From the NCBI GenBank assembly GCA_028280675.1, contig JANQLI010000050.1, forward strand, positions 1 through 6,298: 6,298 nt of DNA, given 5' to 3'. Of this stretch, positions 1-5,238 are shown piece after piece. Numbering within the stretch: the stretch's first letter is position 1; each line of letters opens with the position of its first letter. Origin of the DNA: Alphaproteobacteria bacterium (GTDB lineage Bacteria > Pseudomonadota > Alphaproteobacteria > SMXP01). The notes below the pieces were generated by a model. It made no database searches, was not told the DNA's origin, and worked only from the letters and a program-made list of their open reading frames with translations. The position numbers were made by a program, and so were the translations under genes.

Positions 1-1568
1 TAAATAGGCCAACCACCGCTCTCTAACGGAAGGTCCACACCTTCTGCCGACGGCGCTTTCGTGGATCCTTTGCGGCCAGCATGCCCAAGCTGAAGGCAAA
101 ACTTCGTTCGGGATTGTGCGTGTACAAAATCAACAATTCGTTTCCAGGCTGCTTCTTGTTCATCATTCCAAAGGCCTGTGCAAAGATCAGTAATTCTCGA
201 GTCTGAGGATGGACACGTCATTTCTGTAAACATCAACCCTACGCCGCCAATAGCCCTCGATGTGTAATGAACAAAATGCCAATCATCTGGCACACCGTCC
301 GTGGCGCAATATTGCGCCATGGGGGACATAACGACACGATTATCAACTGTCATATCGCGTAATTTAAGCGGCGTGAACATAGGTGTGGGGCGGGTTTCTC
401 GACAATCAAACTCTGTGTTTCGCGATTGTCTTTCGTAATATTCTGTTTCAACAGCCTCTAAAAACTCTGGGTCACGCACTTTAAGCTCGTCCCAGGTAAT
501 GCTTTTGGCCCTGGCCATAACCATGAGAGCGAATTGCATTTTCTCCCGACCCCAATAGCGGTCCATATGCTCAAACCACCGCAATGATACATCCGCATTA
601 TGTTGAATAATTTCAACAGGTGTACGCCTTAAGTTATCGTACTCTTTGAACGCTGCTTGAACATTTTCAGTATTTTTCAGAACAGCCTCAGAAAGGCCGA
701 TAGCGCATTCCATCGCGAGTTTTGTTCCCGAACCTATAGACCAATGGGCTGAAGCTTTTGCATCTCCCATAATAACAATATTGTCCACCGACCAGTTCTC
801 ACAGGCGACCCGCGGAAAGTTCCGCCAGATAGAACGGTTGATGATCAGGGGGTGACCTTCTAGCTCTTCCTCAAAGACTTTTTCTAGATAGCGAGCGCTC
901 TCTTCTTCGCTCATATGATCAAAACCACATTTTACCCAAGTATCACCTTGACACTCAATCACCCATGTACTCACCCCCTCTTCATACTGATAGGTATGAG
1001 CTACAATAATGCCATGTTCAGTTTCCTTGAAAAAGAAAGTAAAAGCATCAAGCGGTTTGGTAGATCCCAGCCAAGTGAATTTGTTAGGGCGAAATTCAAT
1101 GGTACGGCCAAATGCATCCGCATTTTGTTCACGGATGGCGCTATTGATGCCGTCAGCTGCAACAATGATATCCGAATCTGAAAATTGCTCTTTCAGGTTT
1201 GAAACATCGATCAGGGTTTCATACTCAATTTTCACGCCAACCTCTTCACAGCGTTGTTGCAAAATTTGCAAAAGCGTTAAGCGTGAGCACCCTGCAAATC
1301 CATTGCCTCCACAAATCAGTCGCTCACCTTGATACGAAACAACAATGTCATCCCAGTAAGCGAACTTATCGCGGATCAATTCATATGAATCTGGATCAGC
1401 TGAAAAGAACTCATCCAAAGTGGCATCTGAGAACACCACCCCAAAGCCGAAGGTATCATCAGGCTTATTTTGTTCGTAAACCGTAATATCAAAATCCGGC
1501 CGCGATTTCTTGGTTAGAAGTGCAAAATAGAGCCCCCCAGGGCCGCCACCAATGATGGATATCTTCAT
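1..1568 (-). CDS. 2-aminobenzoyl-CoA monooxygenase/reductase-type bifunctional flavoprotein (salicylyl-CoA 5-hydroxylase family), 3' end cut by window
   Basis: One uninterrupted frame of 522 codons plus two bases runs off the left edge. The ATG at 1568 follows a TGGAGA ribosome site by a few bases and places the Rossmann motif GGGPGG at residues 7-12. An earlier ATG at 1575 is out of frame. Residues 1-~390 are a group A FAD monooxygenase: Arg96, ADG at 138-140, and GDAKASAHWSIGSGTK from 268, where ordinary hydroxylases have GDAAH. From ~395 an old-yellow-enzyme TIM barrel begins, with PMAQYC at 416-421 and QLGHAGRKG at 493-501. This fusion is known from Azoarcus evansii, where it monooxygenates and then reduces 2-aminobenzoyl-CoA. 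Homologues are often annotated as salicylyl-CoA 5-hydroxylase. Family members are, from memory, ~770 residues, so about a third of the protein lies outside. It is cytoplasmic and uses FAD, FMN, NAD(P)H and O2. The family call is strong, but anthraniloyl-CoA versus salicylyl-CoA cannot be decided here. Confidence 0.9.
   Translation of the reverse strand, partial: MKISIIGGGPGGLYFALLTKKSRPDFDITVYEQNKPDDTFGFGVVFSDATLDEFFSADPDSYELIRDKFAYWDDIVVSYQGERLICGGNGFAGCSRLTLLQILQQRCEEVGVKIEYETLIDVSNLKEQFSDSDIIVAADGINSAIREQNADAFGRTIEFRPNKFTWLGSTKPLDAFTFFFKETEHGIIVAHTYQYEEGVSTWVIECQGDTWVKCGFDHMSEEESARYLEKVFEEELEGHPLIINRSIWRNFPRVACENWSVDNIVIMGDAKASAHWSIGSGTKLAMECAIGLSEAVLKNTENVQAAFKEYDNLRRTPVEIIQHNADVSLRWFEHMDRYWGREKMQFALMVMARAKSITWDELKVRDPEFLEAVETEYYERQSRNTEFDCRETRPTPMFTPLKLRDMTVDNRVVMSPMAQYCATDGVPDDWHFVHYTSRAIGGVGLMFTEMTCPSSDSRITDLCTGLWNDEQEAAWKRIVDFVHAQSRTKFCLQLGHAGRKGSTKAPSAEGVDLPLESGGWPI
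302..319. repeat. 18-bp perfect palindrome inside the monooxygenase gene
   Basis: TGGCGCAATATTGCGCCA equals its own reverse complement over all 18 bases. It lies in the coding sequence for residues 417-422 (MAQYCA) at the start of the OYE domain. The codons are ordinary for a conserved protein stretch, so coincidence is the simplest explanation. No matching site was found elsewhere in the window. Confidence 0.5.
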
Positions 1569-1589
1569 CTTTCATCTCCACAGATATGG

Positions 1590-1611
1590 ATTATTTTAAG
1601 CTTGAAATTAA
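1590..1611. promoter_or_regulatory. AT-rich inverted repeat, probable MarR operator in the marR/monooxygenase intergenic region
   Basis: The left arm ATTATTTTAA (1590-1599), centre GC and right arm TTGAAATTAA (1602-1611) form an imperfect palindrome. Its inner 16 bases, ATTTTAAGCTTGAAAT (1593-1608), are symmetrical at 14 of 16 positions. The left arm is identical to that of the perfect palindrome at 3651-3672 in front of the OYE gene, and the centres share CTT and AAAT. The site sits 22 bases upstream of the monooxygenase ATG and just downstream of a TATAAT -10, across the expected transcription start. That is a repressing position. The MarR protein encoded beside it is the natural candidate to bind; this is inference. 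Confidence 0.72.
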
Positions 1612-1612
1612 T

Positions 1613-1639
1613 ATTATACGTGAACTGTTTATATGTAAA
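1613..1639 (-). promoter_or_regulatory. Probable promoter of the monooxygenase/reductase gene
   Basis: Read on the minus strand, TTTACA (1639-1634) is followed after 15 bases by a perfect TATAAT (1618-1613). The -35 matches the sigma-70 consensus at five of six positions and the spacer is slightly short. Transcription would start near 1606, inside the inverted repeat at 1590-1611. A second inverted repeat, 1627-1640, overlaps the -35. Confidence 0.5.
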
Positions 1640-1640
1640 C
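1627..1640. repeat. Inverted repeat GTTTA-TATG-TAAAC overlapping the monooxygenase -35
   Basis: The arms GTTTA and TAAAC are exact reverse complements around a 4-base centre. The repeat overlaps the proposed -35 of the leftward promoter. It could be a second protein site, either an activator or a second repressor dimer. Its sequence differs from the ATTATTTTAA-type repeat, so it need not bind the same protein. Confidence 0.4.
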
Positions 1641-1651
1641 TATTTATGTGT

Positions 1652-1675
1652 GATTTTCAGAAAATCGGCTATGAT
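1652..1675 (+). promoter_or_regulatory. Possible marR promoter -10 with a 15-base inverted repeat upstream
   Basis: GATTTTCAGAAAATC (1652-1666) has 7-base arms that are perfect reverse complements around a single central A. Four bases downstream is TATGAT (1670-1675), five of six matches to a -10. It would give a start near 1682 and a ~20-base leader before the marR ATG at 1704. The -35 region (around 1647-1652, TGTGTG) is poor. The palindrome would then lie in the promoter spacer, a typical place for autorepression. The palindrome is seen directly; the promoter is tentative. Confidence 0.35.
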
Positions 1676-1703
1676 CACATGAATCACCCAAGGATGGAGA
1701 AAG

Positions 1704-2168
1704 ATGCAAACACACCGATATTCAAAAAGACAGCGGGATTCCATCAAGCTGTGGCTCGAATTAAGTAGATCTGCCAATGAGTTAGAGAGAATTATGGATG
1801 GAAACCTACGAGCGCATTTCGATCAAAGCATGCCGAGATTCGACGTTTTGTCTCAACTTGAACGCTCAGAAGGACAAGGCCTAACCATCGGTGACTTAGC
1901 CAGCAAGCTTATTGCTTCGAAGGGTAATATCACGGGATTACTGACCCGTATGGAGAAAGAAGGTCTATTAGAAAGGCGCCAAATACCAAATAATAGGCGA
2001 AGCACTCAAGTCGTCATCACTGCAAAGGGTCTCGCTCTTTTCCATGGGATGGCGGAGGAGCATGCGAAATGGGCGGAACAGGCGCTGGTCTCACTTAATT
2101 TAAAAGATATAAAACTGCTTCTCGACTTACTTCTGAAGACAAGGAAGACAATCCCAGAAAAAGTCTAG
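1704..2168 (+). CDS. MarR-family transcriptional regulator
   Basis: This 154-residue protein has the usual MarR size. Helices from ~10-50 form the dimer and ligand region. A winged helix spans ~45-110: LTIGDLASKLIASKGNITGL is the helix-turn-helix, then RMEKEGLLERR, then the wing RQIPNNRRSTQVVITAKG, in which NNRRS replaces the common DxR. The C-terminal helices complete the dimer interface. The ATG at 1704 follows AAGGATGGAGAAAG. The gene is divergent from the monooxygenase gene and convergent with the OYE gene, their stop codons overlapping in CTAG at 2165-2168. MarR proteins near aryl-CoA genes commonly repress and are released by the aromatic acid or its CoA ester. Here the likely targets are the palindromes at 1590-1611 and 3651-3672. 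Family assignment is firm; ligand and targets are inferred. Confidence 0.9.
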   Translation: MQTHRYSKRQRDSIKLWLELSRSANELERIMDGNLRAHFDQSMPRFDVLSQLERSEGQGLTIGDLASKLIASKGNITGLLTRMEKEGLLERRQIPNNRRSTQVVITAKGLALFHGMAEEHAKWAEQALVSLNLKDIKLLLDLLLKTRKTIPEKV

Positions 2169-3622
2169 TTTTCCTTGCGCCACTCGGGTGCGATGAGACG
2201 ACGTTTCCCATCTTCACTCTTCATAACGTCTGGCTCGTTAAGTTCCTCGCGGTCCCACAGCTTACAGGTTACTTGCTTGTGCTTTTGATCAAGCCCTTCG
2301 CAGTAATTGGTGTATTCACATAAACGGATATCATCGCCACACCCCCGTTTGAGTTTGAGAAACCAATCGGGATCGGCGAGACTTTGCCTCGCAGCACCAA
2401 TAATATCCGCATCTCTATTTTGAAGAATATTCTCGGCCATTTCAAAATTATGAATGCCCCCGGCAACAACAATAGGAGTTATTTTTCCGGCCTTACGAAT
2501 TGCCCGGCGAATAAGAGATGTCGCATGCAAATTACGCCCAAACGGACCGAATGCATCCGATAAATTTTGCGGCATGCATTCATACCCCGATGGCCCGGTA
2601 TAGGGATAGGCCGACCAGCCAACTTTTGGTTGGGCTGCATCATCAAACTTCCCGCCTCGTGACAAAGAAATGAAATCCATCCCAGCTTTGGCGAATTCCA
2701 CACCAAAATACATGCTGTCGGCGAGCGTGCTTCCACCTTCGATGCATTCTTCTGCAAGATAGCGACACCCAACAGCAAATTTATCTCCTGTCGCTTCGCG
2801 AACCGCCTGATAAACCTCAAGAGGAAGCCGCACGCGGTTTTCTTTTACGCCTCCATAGTCATCGTCACGGGTATTCTTCGCCGATAAGAAGGACGCCATC
2901 GTATAGGCATGAGCATAGTGGAGCTCTACGCCATCAAAGCCTACCTGCTCGGCCCGCACCGCTGCACTTGCGAAAAAATCCGGCAAAACCTCAGGAAGAT
3001 TTTGAATATGAGGTAAATGGGTATCTGTCACGCGCTCACGCGCCCCATAATCCAAATCTTCCATTTCACGTGGCGATAGAACCGAGACTAGCTGTTCGTG
3101 TGGCAACTTCATAAGAGCCGCCCGTACTTCATCATCACCTGCGCTTTCAAAACCCAGCTTCTTGCGCTGCTCATCGGTAATCGCAAGATATGATTGAATA
3201 AACTTCTTTGGATCTGGACGTCGTCGGATCGACAGAAAATCAATAATCTGTATGAAGATTTTGGTCTCACCATCGGATGCGCGCTTTACGACGTCAACCA
3301 GTTCCCTCAATCCTGACAAAAAACGGTCATCCCCAATACGCAACAATGGACCAGAAGGTATATCGCGAACACCTGTGGCTTCTACAACAATGGCGCCCGG
3401 CTTTCCTTGTGCGAACCGCTCATACCAGGCCAACACATCGTCCGTGACATAGCCGTCTTCCGTCGCGCGCCACGGCACCATGGCCGGCACCCATGTACGC
3501 GAAGTCAAAGTCAGAGGGCCAACCTTCACCGGACTACACAATCGCGATACCGCCAGGGCATCGCGCGACGGGACCTTGCCAAGGCTTGATGTATGTTTAA
3601 TGCGCTCAGGCGGCTTCCACAT
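2165..3622 (-). CDS. OYE-family NADH:flavin (FMN) oxidoreductase with a divergent cysteine-rich tail
   Basis: This 485-residue FMN TIM-barrel enzyme resembles the N-terminal half of 2,4-dienoyl-CoA reductase. It opens with LCSPVKVGPLTLTSRTWVPAM (~29-48). The OYE signature GVELHYAHAYTMASFLS starts near 231, with His235, His238 and Tyr240, followed by NTRDDDYGG and ENRVRL. The phosphate site VVAGGIHNF to ARQSLADPDW lies at ~385-420. Oddities: the usual HAGR after the second strand is replaced by QIIDFLSI, and residues ~130-210 form a long insertion. The tail carries C428-x6-C435-x5-C441-x11-C453, resembling but not matching the CxxCxxxC-x11-C cluster ligands of dienoyl-CoA reductase. No FAD/NAD domain follows. 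It may reduce an unsaturated or dearomatised ring intermediate; the substrate is unknown. The ATG at 3622 was chosen; a TTG two codons upstream (3628) is equally in frame and neither has a good ribosome site. The gene is probably under MarR control. Confidence 0.85.
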   Translation of the reverse strand: MWKPPERIKHTSSLGKVPSRDALAVSRLCSPVKVGPLTLTSRTWVPAMVPWRATEDGYVTDDVLAWYERFAQGKPGAIVVEATGVRDIPSGPLLRIGDDRFLSGLRELVDVVKRASDGETKIFIQIIDFLSIRRRPDPKKFIQSYLAITDEQRKKLGFESAGDDEVRAALMKLPHEQLVSVLSPREMEDLDYGARERVTDTHLPHIQNLPEVLPDFFASAAVRAEQVGFDGVELHYAHAYTMASFLSAKNTRDDDYGGVKENRVRLPLEVYQAVREATGDKFAVGCRYLAEECIEGGSTLADSMYFGVEFAKAGMDFISLSRGGKFDDAAQPKVGWSAYPYTGPSGYECMPQNLSDAFGPFGRNLHATSLIRRAIRKAGKITPIVVAGGIHNFEMAENILQNRDADIIGAARQSLADPDWFLKLKRGCGDDIRLCEYTNYCEGLDQKHKQVTCKLWDREELNEPDVMKSEDGKRRLIAPEWRKEN

Positions 3623-3634
3623 AGGCAATTACCA

Positions 3635-3653
3635 AATAACTAAATTAGCTATT
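3635..3653. repeat. Imperfect 19-base inverted repeat in the OYE leader
   Basis: AATAACTAAATTAGCTATT has the symmetrical form AATA-n-CTAA-n-TTAG-n-TATT, mismatched only at the centre and one position per side. It abuts the perfect palindrome at 3651-3672 and lies across the predicted transcription start. It may be a secondary operator half or a chance product of AT-rich sequence. Confidence 0.35.
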
Positions 3654-3672
3654 ATTTTAAACTTAAAATAAT
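3651..3672. promoter_or_regulatory. Perfect 22-bp inverted repeat, probable MarR operator of the OYE gene
   Basis: The arms ATTATTTTAA (3651-3660) and TTAAAATAAT (3663-3672) are exact reverse complements around a 2-base AC centre. The site covers the proposed -10 and part of the spacer, 29 bases upstream of the ATG at 3622. It is closely related to the repeat at 1590-1611: the whole left arm, then CTT, AAAT and AATATT are shared, with two substitutions and one single-base gap. Both copies have the same orientation relative to their leftward genes. A common repressor, most simply the MarR protein encoded between them, is inferred. Confidence 0.75.
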
Positions 3673-3682
3673 ATTCGTGCAA
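3654..3682 (-). promoter_or_regulatory. Probable promoter of the OYE oxidoreductase gene
   Basis: On the minus strand TTGCAC (3682-3677) is followed after 17 bases by TAAAAT (3659-3654), five of six matches to a -10. The -35 is weak. The predicted start is near 3647. The -10 lies inside the palindrome 3651-3672, so a bound repressor would block polymerase. The Gfo/Idh gene upstream ends at 3713 and could also read through, as no terminator is visible between them. Confidence 0.4.
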
Positions 3683-3712
3683 GCCCTCTTCTAAGGAGAC
3701 GATGGAAATTTA

Positions 3713-4696
3713 TTATTCGAAGGGAAAACGGACGCCGGTCTGAAGGCGAATTTCGTTTGCAATATTAAGAAGACGTAATGTCTCGTCGAGCGACATAATG
3801 CTGCTTTCCCTGCGGTTTTCGCGTAAGCAGGTCATGACTTCTTCGAGTTCATAGCGATAGCCTGATCCCTCAAGTGGGGAATTATGTATGGTTTGCTTAC
3901 CTTCTTGATTTTGGACAATTAAAAATTGAGGCGCATAGACAGGAGGAATGACCTCAATAGACCCTTCTGTTCCAAGTAATGTCATGTAAGGCGACTGAAC
4001 CGCTTTGATGGTAACATACAGATTGGCTATCCGCCCATGGCTATAGCCCAGCAATATGGCATTTTGCTCGTCCACGCCTTCTTCACTGAGAGTGGCAATA
4101 CCATTAACCGTCGTCGGTTTGCCGAAAATCATTGTGGTAAGAGAAATCAAATCAATACCCGAATCGAGGAGCACTCCTCCCCCATGATCCGGATCATAAA
4201 TATGCGAGGCCGATTCGTCCGTTGGGATAAAACCGCCACCGCCAATAATCATTTTGATCTCACCGACAGCTTTTCTATCAATCAAGTCACATAATTTACG
4301 GATACCTGGCGTGAACCGCGTCCACATCCCTTCCATCAAAAAAAGATTCTTTTCGCGCGCAAGCGCAATAAGTGGCTCAACATCTTCGGGACGCAGTGAA
4401 AAAGGTCGCTCACACAGAACATGCTTACCAGCTTCTAGGCAGAGGCGTACATCTTCGACATGGCGGAAATGAGGTGTCGCAACATAAACGATGTCAATAT
4501 TGGGATCTTGAGAAAACTCTTCATAGGACCCATATCGTTGTGCAATAGAATAGGTTTCCCCAAAAGCATCCGCATTTTTTTGATCACGCGAACCGACCGC
4601 CAACACCTCAGCACCGTCTAAATCAAGTAGTTCAGCGGTGATGACCTTCGCCATCCGCCCCGTTCCCAGAATGCCCCATGTGGTCTGTTCCGTCAC
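3713..4696 (-). CDS. Gfo/Idh/MocA-family NAD(P)-dependent oxidoreductase (dihydrodiol-dehydrogenase-like)
   Basis: A GTG start at 4696 gives 327 residues, normal for the family, with the Rossmann motif WGILGTGRMA at 7-16. GGA lies 8 bases ahead of it. The frame stays open to an ATG at 4828, but the extra 44 residues look non-coding and would overlap the divergent thioesterase start. The N-terminal half is the NAD(P)-binding fold: ATPHFRHVEDVRLCLEAGKH at 73-92, then CERPFS, where ERP (96-98) replaces the canonical EKP, and MEGMWTRF at 121-128, typical of the dihydrodiol dehydrogenase branch. The C-terminal half has GGGVLLDSGID at 172-182, with Asp182 where Tyr or His usually stands. Members oxidise or reduce sugars, inositols or trans-dihydrodiols; here a hydroxylated alicyclic intermediate is possible. 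The family is firm; the substrate is unknown. No convincing promoter was found in 4697-4813 for this strand. Confidence 0.85.
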   Translation of the reverse strand: MTEQTTWGILGTGRMAKVITAELLDLDGAEVLAVGSRDQKNADAFGETYSIAQRYGSYEEFSQDPNIDIVYVATPHFRHVEDVRLCLEAGKHVLCERPFSLRPEDVEPLIALAREKNLFLMEGMWTRFTPGIRKLCDLIDRKAVGEIKMIIGGGGFIPTDESASHIYDPDHGGGVLLDSGIDLISLTTMIFGKPTTVNGIATLSEEGVDEQNAILLGYSHGRIANLYVTIKAVQSPYMTLLGTEGSIEVIPPVYAPQFLIVQNQEGKQTIHNSPLEGSGYRYELEEVMTCLRENRRESSIMSLDETLRLLNIANEIRLQTGVRFPFE

Positions 4697-4750
4697 ACTA
4701 TCGTTCCACTTATTAAAATGTATGCTATGAAGATAGCTGTTTCCTCCAAT

Positions 4751-4778
4751 TGAGACTATAAATTTAACATCTATATTG
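4751..4778 (+). promoter_or_regulatory. Probable promoter of the thioesterase gene
   Basis: TTGAGA (4751-4756, five of six to the -35 consensus) is followed after 16 bases by TATATT (4773-4778, five of six to the -10). Transcription would start near 4785, leaving a ~29-base leader before the ATG at 4814. No copy of the ATTATTTTAA-type palindrome was recognised here, so this gene may not share the MarR control. Confidence 0.5.
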
Positions 4779-4813
4779 CATCTTGTAACCCGGCCACACC
4801 CTTCTGAGACCTC

Positions 4814-5233
4814 ATGAGCACCTTTCATACATCATGGCAAGTACGGTTTGCGGACACAGATCCCGCCGGAATTGTCTTTTACCCACGCTACTTCGATATG
4901 GTGAACGGCGTGGTGGAAAATTGGTGTGCGGAGGCCCTCAACTGGAGCTTTCGTAAGCAATTACTTGAGCATAAAGTGGGGCTACCAACCGTTCATCTTG
5001 ACGCCGACTTCCTTAATCCCAGTTTCCTGGGTGATGAACTCGACATTACGTTGCAAATCATATCCCTCGGTCGCACATCCTGCACTCTCTCGATCCAAGC
5101 ATCGTGCAAGGGTGAAAAACGTTTCATTGTGCGCCCCGTTCTTGTTTTTATCAGTACAGAATCCTATAAGGCGCAGGCCTTCCCCGATCACATTAAAGAC
5201 CTCATGTCCCAATATGTTATTGACGACGAATAG
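4814..5233 (+). CDS. Acyl-CoA thioesterase, 4-hydroxybenzoyl-CoA thioesterase (hotdog) family
   Basis: This 139-residue protein is one complete hotdog domain. The signature RFADTDPAGIVFYPRYFDM (11-29) closely parallels the EFGDCDPAGIVWYPNY stretch of Pseudomonas CBS3 4-hydroxybenzoyl-CoA thioesterase. Asp16 falls at the position of its catalytic Asp17. The second shared block, VGLPTVHLDADFLNPSFLGDEL (55-76), also follows that enzyme. It should hydrolyse an aryl- or alicyclic-CoA ester in the cytoplasm. In a salicylyl-CoA route it would release gentisate; in a 2-aminobenzoyl-CoA route it could free a later acid or rescue trapped CoA. The ATG at 4814 has only a weak GAG five bases upstream, but the alignment begins right after it, so the start is reasonable. 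It is transcribed alone, convergent with the cyclase gene, with a 5-base gap between the stops. Confidence 0.9.
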   Translation: MSTFHTSWQVRFADTDPAGIVFYPRYFDMVNGVVENWCAEALNWSFRKQLLEHKVGLPTVHLDADFLNPSFLGDELDITLQIISLGRTSCTLSIQASCKGEKRFIVRPVLVFISTESYKAQAFPDHIKDLMSQYVIDDE

Positions 5234-5238
5234 TCTCC

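Noticed and set aside
915..1486. Overlapping plus-strand frames of 88-107 codons opposite the monooxygenase gene
   Set aside because: They are antisense to a clearly conserved flavoprotein frame, lack ribosome sites and show no recognisable protein features.
1561..1703. Riboswitch or structured leader in front of the monooxygenase gene
   Set aside because: The predicted leader is under 40 bases and AT-rich; the symmetry fits protein-binding sites better than an RNA fold.
1586..1768. 60-codon plus-strand frame across the marR promoter region
   Set aside because: It covers the inverted repeats and overlaps the start of marR in another frame; the composition looks like intergenic DNA.
3693..3743. 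Strong AAGGAG followed by ATG at 3702 on the plus strand, opening a 13-codon frame
   Set aside because: The spacing is only three bases, the frame ends almost at once inside antisense Gfo/Idh sequence, and nothing suggests a leader peptide for a downstream plus-strand gene.
4697..4828. Upstream extension of the Gfo/Idh gene to an ATG at 4828
   Set aside because: The 44 extra residues have no family similarity, would overlap the divergent thioesterase start, and cover a good plus-strand promoter. GTG 4696 gives normal length and a plausible ribosome site.
4982..5212. Minus-strand 76-codon frame inside the thioesterase gene
   Set aside because: Shadow of the well-supported hotdog thioesterase frame, with no features of its own.
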